Part shown: positions 1-12,344 of the stretch, piece after piece | Numbering within the stretch: the first letter of the stretch is position 1 | Layout: the number at the start of each line of letters is the position of its first letter | Source of the DNA: Diphasiastrum complanatum | Lineage: Eukaryota; Streptophyta; Lycopodiopsida; Lycopodiales; Lycopodiaceae | Direction: 5' to 3' | DNA: 64,000 nt | Assembly: GCA_029204225.1 (NCBI GenBank) | Contig: CM055109.1 | Span: 22,656,422 to 22,720,421, forward strand | The notes under the pieces: generated by a model | What the model saw: only the letters and a program-made list of their open reading frames with translations | The model's database searches: none | Told to the model about the DNA's origin: nothing | Position numbers and translations under genes: made by a program

Positions 1-1457
<1,457 letters not shown>

Positions 1458-1503
1458 GGATGATTTTTGTGATGTTTATAGTACTGCCCCGCTTTCTTCA
1501 TCC

Positions 1504-1595
1504 CATCCTCATCAGGTGTAATATCTATTTGTGAAATTAGAATATATCCAATTTCACAAAATTATATAGAGAAATCACATCCTCATCAGGTGTAA
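1504..1595. repeat. 18-bp direct repeat pair
   Basis: The string catcctcatcaggtgtaa occurs at 1504-1521 and again at 1578-1595, separated by 56 bp of AT-rich DNA. This could be a local duplication, or a small insertion bounded by a duplicated site. It sits between the CT tract and the integrase remnant. Confidence 0.8.
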
Positions 1596-2501
1596 CCCTT
1601 TGTTGATCATCGTCTTTATCATTATGGTTGTATTCCCAATTCCCTTGATGCTCATTCTAAATTGTTGTCTAATGCCCATTCTTCTCCTGTTGGTGGCCAT
1701 TATATTTGTCTTAATGACCACTTCTAATGGCCATCCATGAAATATGAACTCTCATTTCTTATCCGTCAGTACTTTTGTGCCCGTAATAAGTACTCCAGTG
1801 CCAAGTCCGCTAGCTTGCTCCAAAGTTGGCCCATTCCTCGTCACCAGTGGACAGACATTTCTATGGACTTTATCATTGGCCTACCTCATACCCAACGTGG
1901 TCATGACTCATGTATGGTGATGGTTGATCAAATCTCAAAACAGGCACATTTCATCCTGGCCCACAACACTATCATTGTAGAGCAGTGTGCACACTTATTT
2001 TTATCAAAGATCTTTCGGTTACAGGGTTTCCACATTCTATATTATCTGATCGAGATAGTAAGTTTATTTCTATATTCTGGACAGAGCTTATGCGTATTCT
2101 ACATGTTCAACTCCTTATGGGTACTACTTATCATTCTACGCATGGACAGCCTGAGGTCCTTAATCAAGTCCTTGAGGATTATCTACGACATTTTGTTACT
2201 CCTTCAGGGAAGGATTGGGATCAACATTCATGTTTAACAGAGTATAGCTATAAAAGCTCACATGAAGGTGATACACTTGATCTTAAGAAATTCTGACCCA
2301 ATTGAAAGATTTATTGCTTAGTGTACCTTTGAAACCTGAGAAAGTACTCGGAAGCAGGGATAAACATTTGAGAGAATGAGTGCTTAATTCGAGGGAAAGG
2401 TTGGATTGAGGATGATGATTCTTGGGAAAGGGTTGAAAGCATAAAGAAGAATCTCCCTAATTTCCACTTATGAGGACAGAAGCAGTTCAGGGGAGGAAGA
2501 A
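1590..2501 (+). pseudogene. Ty3/gypsy chromovirus integrase remnant
   Basis: A decayed integrase with its C-terminal tail, read through stops and at least one frameshift. Near 1661-1700 an HSSPVGGH string matches the integrase zinc-finger region. ISMDFIIGLP, followed by GHDS and VMVDQISKQAHF (about 1850-1950), is the first part of the catalytic core. After a frame change, SILSDRDSKF and FWTEL (about 2035-2090) carry the second Asp region. A DDDSWE string near 2410 and a following PNFHL match the end of a chromodomain. A purine-rich stretch (ggggaggaag) then leads into an LTR-like TGTTATG start at 2502. This is the 3' end of a dead plus-strand element; its 5' part is not seen. Confidence 0.82.
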
Positions 2502-2855
2502 TGTTATGTCCACATCCTAAATTTAGGGTTTGGAATAATCCTTGACGTGGATATTCGGCACTCAGATGTTCGAGTTTATTACCAGTCAAGGGCAGTTATC
2601 CATAATCTTAAGAGGGCCCAGACACTATAATGTTGAGATGTGGAGCAGTGCATGGTGATTGATGGCTATATGCATGCTGAGGAGTTTAGCAGGACGTGAA
2701 CATAACAACACGACAAGTGGACAAATGGGTCCACAATACGTAGCAGGTTCGCGACGTGTGGCTATCCAAGTCCACCAATCAAAGTTACGTCAATGGCTCC
2801 AGTCCATGTCTGCACCTGGAGTAGAGGTAGCGTTTATGGCCCACAAGGGGCCATA
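2502..2855. repeat. LTR-like block between two facing polypurine tracts
   Basis: The block starts TGTTATG and ends CATAACA. To its left is a plus-strand polypurine tract that follows a chromoviral tail. To its right, read on the minus strand, is another purine-rich tract (AGAGAGGGGGGTAGG) following a second chromoviral tail. It is either a single LTR of about 354 bp or two truncated LTRs joined head to head. No second copy is in the window, so the boundaries are inferred from the terminal inverted bases and tracts only. Confidence 0.5.
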
Positions 2856-3135
2856 ACATTTCCTACCCCCCTCTCTAATGGAGAAAATCTAGGAATTCTA
2901 GTTGGATGTCTCACTCCTTTTCCCAAGTGTCCTCGTCCTAGAATCTTCCTTTCCAACGAACTAGATACTCAGTCATCTAACAATTTCAGGGTCATTGCTG
3001 AAAAATGTCAACAATAACTTCCAGTTCCAAAGTTCCAAAGGTTGATTGATGTTGTAGCTCAACCAATGCATCTATAGGAATAGTATTGGCCTTTTCATCG
3101 AGTCATTCCTTTGAACGGTTAACGTGGAAAAAGGG
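2856..3135 (-). pseudogene. Outer chromovirus: integrase tail and chromodomain remnant
   Basis: On the minus strand, just beyond the target site of the inner element, the frame reads HPFFHVNRSKE. This is the conserved HPVFHVS-type motif at the end of chromoviral integrases. After stops comes EYLVRWKGR and then DEDTWE, which is a chromodomain. A polypurine tract follows near 2860-2880. Its upstream part is displaced to 6859-7140 by the insertion at 3141-6853. Several stops show it is long dead. Confidence 0.8.
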
Positions 3136-3140
3136 ATGGA

Positions 3141-3607
3141 TGTCACGAGCCAGTCTCTCCAAGCTCGTGAATCCTAGAAGCCGATGTGTAGAATGAACCT
3201 CCCAACCTCCTTGAGTCCTTCTACCTGCTATTCCCGTCAACTGGCACATGGCATCCACCTGTAGGTGATCAGTCCACTTGGCATGCCTGGCCCCTGTGAC
3301 CTGTGAATACTGAGTGACTCATAGGGTACCACCCCCCTGCCCCGCCAAAGACCTGTGACCCTCTTAGTCACCCCGGCTACTTGCCGGCTAGCATCTCATC
3401 ACTGACGGCTAGGGTCCCGACGGTCAAGACACACCGCATCTCTGACAGCTTGTCAGGCGGCCACACCGGGTCACTGCTCGTGACACACCGGTCCCAACTT
3501 GGGACAGATGTCCTCGTCGGTCACCGACCCTTGCCAACACTAGGCCTCAGGCCCTTTGGTAACCGGCCATGCCGAGATCATGATAGAGTCATAACTGGAC
3601 TCTAACA
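3141..3607 (-). repeat. 3' LTR of inner chromovirus
   Basis: 467 bp with TG...CA ends. Its right end is preceded, on the minus strand, by the purine tract ccagaggagggaaggat next to the integrase stop. Positions 3356-3607 match the other LTR at 6611-6853. Positions 3141-3355 have no partner because the other LTR is truncated. The 3141 boundary is fixed by the target duplication atgga and by the resumed host reading frame. Confidence 0.85.
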
Positions 3608-3628
3608 ATCCTTCCCTCCTCTGGCAAG

Positions 3629-4917
3629 TCATCGGTCCTCAATGACAAACTCCGGGTAAGACTTCGGCAACACCTGTCGCGTCTCCCAGGTAGCATCTAA
3701 CAACGGATGCCCTTTCCAGGTTACTAGATATCCTTGAAGGAGACAATTCCGCAATCGTCGCTCCCTTCGATCTAGGATTCTTTCTAGCCCATAACTTGTG
3801 GTGTCTTTCTCCTCAAGAGACACTAGACCTTCCACCAGGCTATCGCCATCGTGCAAACATTTCTTCAGTTTGCTAACATGGAATACTGGATGCAGCACCT
3901 TGCATCCCACAGGTAGTTGTAGCTTATAAGCTACTTGGCTCACCTTCTTAATAATCAACCATGGTCCACAATACCTAGGAAATAACTTGGCGCACTTTCC
4001 TGTGCGTAGCACCTTCGACTTTGAAGGAACTAGTAAATACACCCAATCTCCATTCTCAAATCCCCGATAGGTACAATTCTCACGAGCATAACTCTCTGCC
4101 CTAGCTACAGCTTTGGACAAGTTATCTCGTGCCAACTCTAGCTTCTGCTGCATCTGAGCCAAAAACTCTACAACACTAGGTACCCTATGCGGAATCCCTA
4201 TGATTGCAGGACTCAATGGCTTGAAGCCATAATTGAGCCCAAATGGACTCAATCCAATGGACGCATGTCTCTTATCATTGTACACGAACTCCAACAGCGG
4301 TAAATGCTTTACGCCAGTCTGTTTGCGTACTACTCACATATGCCCTAAGCATATCTTCCAAGATCTAATTCATTCGCTCTGTCTGACCATCCGTCTAAGG
4401 ATGCTCAGAGCTACTCATCCGCAACTGTGTTCCCAGCTTGGCGAACACCTCAATCCAGAAATTTCCCGTAAACTTGGGATCCCTGTCAGAAACTATGGAC
4501 TTCGGAAGACCATGTAACCTGACGATATTCTGAATAAACAACTCAACCACTTGCAGAGCTATGACCCTCTTGGTCGTTGCGATGAAATGAGCCATCTTGG
4601 AAAACCTGTCTACCACTACCATAACGGAATTGAATCCATTCTGGGTCTTGGGTAGCCCAACAATGCAATCCATAGAGATGCTTTTCCCACCTTCCTGTAG
4701 GTATCTCAAGTGGATGTAGCAAGCTCGGAGGACTTACTCTCTCGGCCTTGTTCAAGTGACAAGTCGTGCAACGCTGGACGTACTCTCTTACATCCCGCTG
4801 CAATCGTGGCCAGAAATAATGCCTTCTTAAAAGCTCAATAGTCTTATCAATACCAGGCTGCCCTGCGCAGGGACTATCGTGGCATTCATGAAGTATCTTA
4901 CGATGAAGATCCTTCAC
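3629..4917 (-). pseudogene. Integrase with chromodomain (inner chromovirus)
   Basis: Integrase inserts element DNA into chromatin; its chromodomain usually guides target choice. At the 5' end (about 4900-4770) is the HHCC zinc finger, with HECHDSP and CTTCHLNKAERV. A frameshift leads to SMDCIVGLPKTQNGF and VVVDRFSKMAHF, then IVSDRDPKFTGNFW (second catalytic Asp). After a stop, TDGQTERMN carries the region of the third catalytic residue. A further shift leads to EFVYNDKRHASIGLSPF. The C-terminal part (3629-4294) is one open frame of 221 codons with HPVFHVSKLKK and a chromodomain (YLVTWKGHPLLDATWE). At least two stops and two frameshifts make it a pseudogene. The lineage resembles plant chromoviruses. 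Confidence 0.9.
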
Positions 4918-4919
4918 GT

Positions 4920-5660
4920 CTATTCACTTTCGAGATCTACCTTACTGAAAATGGTTGCACCTTGCAACGCATCCAGTAGATCATCAATCCTGGGCATCGG
5001 GTACCTGTGCTTTACAGTGATCTTATTCAATCCCCTATAATCTACACACATCCGGAAACTACCATCCTTTTTCTTGCCAAGTAAAATAAGAGAGGAGAAA
5101 GGCGAATAACTAGGATGGATGTACCCCGGCTTGAGATACTCCTCCAACATCTTTCTGACTGCCTCTTCCTCTTTTAGGCTCATCCTATAAGGAGGCCTAC
5201 ATACCAGACTTGTCCCTGGAACGAGCTCAATACGATGATCAACGTTTCGACTAGGCGGCAATCCCTCTGGCATATTACTAATTAGCACGTGTTTAAACTG
5301 AGTGCGAATGGACTTCTCCAACTCACTTGTTGGGTCTAGGTTGTAATGAAAATGCATGCGCACTAGGGGATGCAAAAGTAAATGAAGCTTCTTGTGGTTT
5401 ATTAGTGAGTGTACATATCTGATTATTACCAACATAAGAATCAAAACTGGAATCAACATTCACATAACACAACCACAAATACTGAATCTCCACTCTCTTT
5501 ATTTGCATACAGGTAACAAGAGGACCCGGAACAGATGGTCTCTCTCCCTTTAAGACATGAGACATACCCTCATGCCCGAACTTATACACATGTGACGTAA
5601 AATCTATAGCGGGCTGCTTACTTGCATGCCACCGCTTATCAAGTACAATATCAAACTTTT
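4920..5660 (-). pseudogene. Protease tail and RT N-terminus, truncated
   Basis: The frame starts with a weak protease end (FDIVLDKRW near 5650, compare FDVILGMDW). Next is a clear RT beginning: GLPPSRNVDHRIEL, PPYRMS, then LILLGKKKDGSFRMC and VDYRGLNK, and PMPRIDDLLDAL. It stops at FSKVDLESE, close to the first catalytic Asp (VDL). The next recognisable sequence, at 4917, is already integrase. So the RT palm with YVDD, the thumb and the whole RNase H are missing, probably a deletion of over 1 kb. No active polymerase can be made. Confidence 0.87.
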
Positions 5661-5733
5661 AGCTAGTTTGGTAATTTCAAAATCTAACTTCTCGGTATAC
5701 ATCTGAATAGACAAAGACGCTCGAGAGATTCTT

Positions 5734-6332
5734 TCATTGCCTCTGACGATGCAAAAGCCAAGCATCTGTCGCACGCACATGCTCATGTGGAGGAATAAAC
5801 TGAGCTCTGAAAGCTCGCTTAAACTCAAGCCAGGTGGATGGAGCCTGATTAGACTTCAACAACTTGCACCACCACCTGTCAACAAAATCAGTGAAATGGT
5901 AAGCAGCTTTGCAAACCCACCAACCCTCATCAATTGGGGACCGCTTCAAATCAAAGTACTCTTCCCACTTATGCAACCACTGATCTACTATATCAGTATT
6001 GCGTTGGGGAGTGTTTCCTACGAAATGGGTAGGTCTAATATCTTTGTCTTCTGGGTAGGGTGGAGGTAACATAGGACGAACAGCAAAAGACGGATAAGAC
6101 GCAGCATACTGCTCAGAAGATGCATAACCACCAGCTACCATCATCGCGCGCATCTCTGCGACGGTCTTTTCCACACTATCCATGCGAGAGCTTGCATAAG
6201 AGGGGAAGTACCAGTAGGCGAATGAGCAGCCACTGTAGGGGGATTATGGACAGGACTAAGCACAGGGCTGGGTGGCGGTGATGGAAGAGCAACGGGTCGA
6301 CTAAGCGGAATATCAACTCTATCATCTTCCAT
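5734..6332 (-). pseudogene. Gag capsid-like fragment (inner chromovirus)
   Basis: A Pro/Ser-rich N-terminus starting at 6332 (MEDDRVDIPLSRP) is joined by a frameshift near 6150 to a Retrotrans_gag-like region. That region has DIVDQWLHKWEEYFDL, YHFTDFVDRWWCKLL and TWLEFKRAFRAQFIPPHEH. The usual C-terminal half of Gag, the CCHC zinc knuckle and the N-terminal half of the protease are absent, so a second deletion lies between this feature and the RT fragment. It lies just inside the truncated 5' LTR. Confidence 0.82.
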
Positions 6333-6610
6333 TATGAAACAAAAAACAGAGACAGCACAATATCAAGCTAGAAATTGCGCTTATTGAAACACACTCAGGA
6401 AAGGGAAATTTTCAACTTATTCACAATTTAGAACTGAAAGAGAAAAAGGCAACTGGAAAGTAATAAAACTCTGGGGAAAACACAAGGCCAAAGGCCAACC
6501 ATATAGTCTAAGTGTCACTAACGAATAAAAAAGGGCCCAAGGCCTGCTTATGCATAAAGTAAAGTAAATGTAAATGGACGCGGCGAATGTAATGAGCCGA
6601 GTCCATAACT

Positions 6611-6853
6611 TGACCCTCTTGGTCACCCCGGCCACTTGTCGGCTAGCATCTCGTCACTGACGGCTAGGGTCCCGACGGTCAAGACACACCGCATCTCTGA
6701 CAGCTTGTCAGGCGGCCACACCGGGTCACTGCTCGTGACGCACCGGTCCCAACTTGGGACAGATGTCCTCGTCGGTCACCGACCCTTGCCAACACTAGGC
6801 CTCAGTAACCGGCCATGCCGAGATCAGGATAGAGTCGTAACTGGACTCTAACA
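6611..6853 (-). repeat. 5' LTR of inner chromovirus, truncated
   Basis: Matches 3356-3607 with a few substitutions and a 9-bp gap. On the minus strand it begins TGTTAGAGTCC at 6853. It breaks off at 6611, and no tRNA-complementary primer site follows; the next bases are leader-like sequence. The deletion therefore removed the LTR end and the primer site together. Confidence 0.88.
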
Positions 6854-6858
6854 ATGGA

Positions 6859-7140
6859 CCATTAACCCCTATGGAAGATCTAGTTCTCAAGCATTCTGAT
6901 TGAGTTTTTTAACAATCTTGAATGGCCCACTGTATCTTGAGGACAAATTGTATCATTTTCCGATGTTCAACACCTTGGAAATTTTTGGAATCCAAAACAT
7001 ACACCCAATCTCCCACCTCAAAGACTCTAGGTTGCCGCTTTCAATTGGCATAAAACTAGGGCCTATCCTGGGCCATTTTTAAGTTATGTTGCTCACATAT
7101 CTTACACATTTCTTGCATATCTTGCAAAATACTTCAAGCG
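6859..7140 (-). pseudogene. Outer chromovirus: integrase C-terminal part
   Basis: The minus strand reads, with frame changes, MAQDRP near the 5' end, RQPRVFEVGDWVYVL, then YSGPFKIVKKLNQNA and ELDLP followed by GLMV. This is the SH3-like C-terminal region of a gypsy integrase (GD-V-L and GPF motifs). It stops exactly at the inner element and resumes at 3140, so it is the right half of the split host element. It is full of stops and long inactive. Confidence 0.75.
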
Positions 7141-10100
7141 ATTCAAGTCAATGGTGGGGAATTAAGCAAGTGAACAGAAAAACGTACTACAACTCAACAA
7201 TGGCGAATGCTTCTTCCAAGACACCTATCCTACATAAGACCACTCAAGAAGATGTTGAAGAAGAAAGGTATACCAGTGTTATAAAGAACAAGGCCAATTC
7301 AACTAAGAATTCAATATTCCATTTTAGGACAAGATAAAGTTCAACAACAGTTTATTCATGAGAAAAAGTCCGAATTGGTGAAATAGACATGATTACAAGC
7401 AATAGATAACTTCACAAAAGGGCTTGGCAAAGACAAGTTTGTAAAGATTAGGACCCTACTTGATGTGGTAGACAACAAAATAGACATTAAGGGGGGTAGA
7501 GTCTGATGTTCTATTTTGTACGCCCATTGATTTAGTTTACTTATAGGGGCTAAGAGAATAAAAATAAGTTGTACGCCCTAGGTACAAGGAGATGAGTCAT
7601 AAGTTTGGAAACTAGTCAAAGGTGGGAATTTTGGACATCTCAATAACTCCATGTCTAATACTTCAAATCAACATCTATGAAAGGTAGTATAAGTATTTCA
7701 CATTAGGAAACACAATGGTCAAAAGATCTTAAAAAATCTAGGTTTTCTCCCTAAGGTGAAAAAAGGTGGAATCTACATTATCAAGCATAAACAATATAGG
7801 AGAATAAAGGACACGTCACATAGCAATCTCCAACTAAGAGCATAGCATGAGCATCAATAGCTGCCCATGAGTAGCTTTAGATCCCCTACAAGAAAATGCA
7901 ATAGAGTCTCATATATAGGACGCGAGCAATAGAATCAATGAATTGTGCTTTTCCTATGAGTCACCTATCTATGCTAACATGGAGAGGCCATCAAGGAACC
8001 CTCCAAGAAACTACCATTAAAGTTAAGAGCTGGCATAACCCATCCTTATGTAGATGGGCTTGTGAGTTACTAGAAGATCTCTAGACAACAAGCTTCAAAA
8101 AGCAATAACTATACTTGGGTCCCTTTGAAAAATTAATGGGCCAATAATGAATTAATATCTCGAGGTCCAACAGAGACCCATATGAATATGTTCAAAGCGT
8201 ATGCTTAACTCGTGATAGTTAGTCAATTAGCTACGGATCACATCTTGGCTAACTCTAGCATTGATAGTGGTCTATGACAATCTTCCTCAATCGGTATCTC
8301 TAGTAGCTTGCCAAACGGGCTCATCAAGTCGCATCTTGCAACAAACTTGATTGACCTTGGGCCAAATGCCTGGTCGAGTGGCTACCAACCATCACGTACC
8401 TCAACCAATTGATCCTCTGATCATAATCCATATGGGAGTCAAAAATGACTCCTAACAACCTATATATGTAATTTTCATATGTCTTTATTATGATATTCTC
8501 TTAATTATTTCGACTGTAACTGATGAATCAAGTGCATAAGGGACACCCCATGCATTGTTTGTGGAAGTCTTGAATTGAAGGCTACATAATATAAAAGATT
8601 CACACTACACTTTTTAAACTCATGAGATTTTTGTAGAAAAGAAAAGCATGTTCAACAACCCTCAAAGTATTTGCTGCTTAAGAGAAAGTGTACTAGAGTT
8701 GTAGAAAAGAACCGCGAATCGCAGTTCAAACTGCAATTCGCAATTTTGATTAAGGTTTAGTGAATCATTTTTTTTGTGTGGTTTAGGGTTGAAAGATGAG
8801 CGTGGAAGGCAAGTGATGTAGAAGACAAACACGATTTTGATAGCATTGTCTTCTGATTTTGCTTCTTAGAAGTTCTGTTTCAGGTTTGTGACATTTTATT
8901 TTGTGCCTGATTTCAGGTTTCTGATATAAGGATATGGACTTGCCTTAGCCATTGATGAATCTTTGTCAAACATATTACCATCTACTCAACCACCAGCACA
9001 CACTCAACGAGATCAACAATTTTGGCATTAAAAAGATGAAAAAAGAACAAATTTAGGGGTATAGCAAGCTAACACATGATGCCACACCAGCACAGACAAT
9101 TAGTGGAGATCCTTGTCAAAAAAAAACATATTTACTAAGATTCTCATTAAACAACAAAGAGCCAGATGATGCATGATTCTCGTTGAACAATAAAGAGCCA
9201 ATTAATGCAAAACATTTACCAAGTAATGTCTATATTTACTCGAAAGTGAAGGTTTCCCTCAAATTTTTTGAGCTGAAATGAAAATCCATTCCACGGTGTG
9301 ATAGTTCCCTCCACAAAACTTACCTCCTAGTAAAGTATAAAAGTTCATCATAATACATATATAACTTACATACCCAAGAAGATGTTTTCCTGATTTCTAT
9401 ACATTTCTAAATCTAATTATTGAAAAGGATGATGCCAAAAAATGTTAAATATCATAGGATGTTTTTGGATAAGAGAAGTCATTTGAGAAGTTATGGCTAG
9501 CCTTTTACAAGGAGATGTAACTTTGAAGATCACTTGAACCATCGATATAGGTTTCTAGAAAGACCATTCCCCTACACATGACATCTATATTTATCAAGCC
9601 CCGAAGACACTGTAACTTTGTGATACTCGCAACAAACGTCATACCTTCATATCCTCCTTATTCTATTGAAGCTCAAGATGTTGGGATGGAGCAGAATGTG
9701 ATGCTAATATATTACAGGCTTCATTGGCCAATTCTTCCTCCACAAAGATCTCTGCACTAAATCCACCAAATTATAAAAAATGTCAAGAAATTGATGCACA
9801 CATGATAGTTTGATTGATAATTCACGTTTCCAAAAGAAGGCTACATATATATTCGTGAACCGAAATGAGCGAACCTACACTTTTCCTATGCAAAACCACA
9901 ATGGAAAAAAATCAAAACCCTGTACGATAAAACCTTCACATTCAAGTGATTCTCTCTAGAAGACTCTAGAATCAGCAAACCCTCTGTATCTTATAAACAT
10001 TGCTCTATTTGGAGATGACTAGAGCCAACACGCCAAAAGTCCTTCAAATCCCAATCCTTTCGTCTAGTCATTTCCCCATGGTCGGATGGGCAGATGCAAA

Positions 10101-10556
10101 GCCCTTAACAACGAAGGTAGGGATGAGTTAAAGGGAGCAAGATGAGCTCACGCTACATGTAAGAGTGTCCCATCGCCATAGCTGCAAATGCTTGTCTCTC
10201 TTCAATAGTGAATATACAATGGCTGCACATCCACACACAAAAATGGGGCTTAGAAATGCTTATTTCACCTAAGAAAGGAAAAAATACTCTGCGCTTTACG
10301 TCTTTAAATACCGATCTCAAAAGCCACACCAACGGGTTAGCTTAAGCAAGCTTCACTCCACGCTACAACAAAAGCGCTGAGAACCTAGAACTTGACCCTA
10401 CTTTTCGAAAGCAGCAATTTAAGGTAGTCACTTATTTCAACCAACTGTAGGCTGCAACAGACAGCTTCTTATGCATGTGTTTCACACATGAAAGAGTGCT
10501 ATCTTGCCGTACATGGTGCATTATTCTCCACATCATTTCTGCAGAATTTCAGCAAT
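7141..10556. other. Intergenic; one weak LTR candidate
   Basis: No gene or domain recognised. Near 7480-7500 the plus strand has a purine-rich stretch (ttaaggggggtagag) followed by TG, and near 8456 a stretch ends ctcctaaca. This could be a decayed LTR of about 950 bp, but there is no second copy and no coding sequence to support it. The rest is AT-rich without structure. Confidence 0.4.
8714..8741. repeat. 13-bp inverted repeat (short hairpin)
   Basis: gcgaatcgcagtt and aactgcaattcgc are complementary at 12 of 13 positions around a 2-base centre. This is a short isolated palindrome with no gene next to it. Confidence 0.75.
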
Positions 10557-10654
10557 CTCTCTCTCTCTCTCTCTCGCCGCTCTCACTCACCATCTCTCTC
10601 TTCCGTCCCACGGTCTCTCTCAACCCTGCGCCCTCCTCCTCCTGCTCCCTCGCT

Positions 10655-10686
<32 letters not shown>
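10557..10686. repeat. CT/CCT-rich low-complexity block
   Basis: (CT)n at 10557-10575 and 10659-10686, joined by a pyrimidine-rich stretch with CCT and CG motifs. Open frames here on both strands are products of the repeat. Confidence 0.93.
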
Positions 10687-10690
<4 letters not shown>

Positions 10691-11477
10691 GCCTCTCGAG
10701 TTTGCTGCTTTGATTTTATGTGTGTTGCAGTAGTGTCTATGGATTTCACAAGTTTTTTCATGTTATAATAGTTTCTGTTTGGAAGTGTGAGGATCAACAA
10801 TTTTAAGGTCCCCATTTTGCCTTGTTGTCTATGAGATTTTTGAAAAATTTTGTTGTTGAAAATTTGTTGAACTGTTCTACGATTATTACTCCTATTGCAT
10901 ATTTGACGATGGAGCCACACAGAATGATCTTTATGTTGTCTTTATTCCAGATTATGCAGCATATACTACAACCATGTTTGCAACTGACCTATCAATAGAT
11001 GATGAATTCTAAAGATGTAGAAGACGACAATAAAGATAAATCTGTATTATTCTTAATTCATCTGCTATTTACATGCGTGGATGCTACGTTAGAAAATTCT
11101 AGTGGTAGTTTGATGGTAGAAAATTGACAACTTATCTTGGCACGTATACAACTTTGAAAGGGACCTATCTTGGAAATGCAAATATAGGGTAGCCTTTCCT
11201 TTATTCCTAAACATTGTGAATGAATTAAGACCTTTTCTCACTTCTACAGTATATTAATTTGTTAGATAACCAATGGACATTGAAAGAGTACTTGCTTTTG
11301 TATTATTTAGACTAGGCACATGACAAGCGTGTTCACATGTTGTTGCAAGATTCAATGTTGAAAACAGTTGTGTCCAAAAATATCTCATGTTGGTTACAAA
11401 ATTCCTTTGTACATAATGTGTTGTCTATTCAAAGTATATGAAGATACCTTCAAGAAACAGACTCCAAAGTATTATTA
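10687..11477. other. No recognised gene; possible 5' part of a transposon
   Basis: No domain is visible. It lies just upstream of the Harbinger-type transposase remnant and may hold that element's decayed N-terminal region, but I cannot show it. Confidence 0.35.
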
Positions 11478-12018
11478 GAAGGTTTTAAGACATTGCTAGT
11501 GTTTCAAACATATGTGGAGCTATTGATGGGACTCACATCAAGATGTTCAATAAACCTAAATCTAAGTATATGCCTTATGAATACTATTGTAGGCATCAAT
11601 TTCATTCTATTTTGTTGCAAGGTGTCGGTGATAGCAACCGAGTGTTCTAGGATCTTTGTTGCAAGGCTCTGGGTGGTGCTCATGATACAGCCCACTTCAA
11701 AGTAAGTTCTCTGTGCATAAAATTAAGCAACAAGTTAGTGTTAAATGAGCCAGAAATTAAATGGATGGAAATGAAATAAAGGCATTTATTCTTGGAGATA
11801 GTGCATACCCTTCTAGACCTATTTTGGTGAAGCCCTATGCAACAAGAACCAAATAGTCACTTTTGGTGCAGCCCTAAAAAAGGTCGTGTGCACATTCAGA
11901 ATGCATTGAAATTTTGAAGAATAGATGGAAATTTTAAGCAACATGAATGTTCATTTACAAGATGTTGCCCAATTGACAATAGCTTGTGCGGTGTTGCATA
12001 ATATGTGTCAAACTTGTT
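11478..12018 (+). pseudogene. PIF/Harbinger transposase remnant
   Basis: A DDE transposase of PIF/Harbinger type, found by translating across stops. The first catalytic Asp lies in CGAIDGTHIKM (about 11510-11550). It is followed by YYCRHQFHSILLQGVGD and, after a stop, GAHDTAHFK. The second Asp lies in AFILGDSAYPSRPILVKPY (about 11780-11845). The third acidic region reads RVHIQNALKF, with Gln where these enzymes have Glu. The end is VAQLTIACAVLHNMCQ (about 11965-12005). Several stops and frame changes make it inactive. Terminal inverted repeats were not located. Confidence 0.85.
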
Positions 12019-12344
12019 GTTAGAAGAAAAAGTGTGCATTCAATAGATGCTACTATTGGGCTCTATGGAAAGATCCTTCTTCTAATGCATGACTACGCCT
12101 ATCAAATTTGAATAAAACTATTGCGACAACTGCCACGTTCGATTCTACTTGATTCAATCATCAAAATCAATGAGATTAATTTTCTAGATAAATATAACAA
12201 AGTTAATATTATTGTAGAAAATATTCAGTAACTTAGACAAATATGTAAGAGAACTTAATCAAATTACAATAGAACAGAGAAGTATTCATTCATTCTGACA
12301 TAATACTAAACGCAATAAACTATATAATCAGTTCAGTAAGAAAA
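12019..12344. other. No recognised gene
   Basis: AT-rich spacer between the Harbinger remnant and a copia fragment. It could hold either element's end; nothing is identifiable. Confidence 0.4.

Larger units (their letters stand above)
3141..6853 (-). mobile_element. Inner Ty3/gypsy chromovirus, internally deleted
   Basis: An LTR retrotransposon in minus orientation. It is flanked by a perfect 5-bp target duplication, atgga at 3136-3140 and 6854-6858. The 3' LTR (3141-3607) is full length with TG...CA ends. The 5' LTR (6611-6853) keeps only about 243 bp, so its distal part and the primer site are missing. Gag, a protease tail, the RT N-terminus and integrase plus chromodomain are present in order. 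The RT active site and RNase H are deleted. The shared LTR part differs at about 8 of 243 positions by eye, plus a 9-bp indel, so the insertion is not very recent. It cannot be autonomous. Confidence 0.88.

Noticed and set aside
3381-3605. 74-codon frame and its near-identical copy at 6636-6851
   Set aside because: Both lie inside the two LTRs of the inner chromovirus; similarity reflects the LTR pair, not a gene family.
7480-8456. Possible solo LTR after a purine tract
   Set aside because: Kept only as a note: no second copy, no target duplication found and no coding sequence that clearly belongs to it.
10488-10920. Several overlapping frames near a CT-rich block
   Set aside because: Low-complexity translation only.
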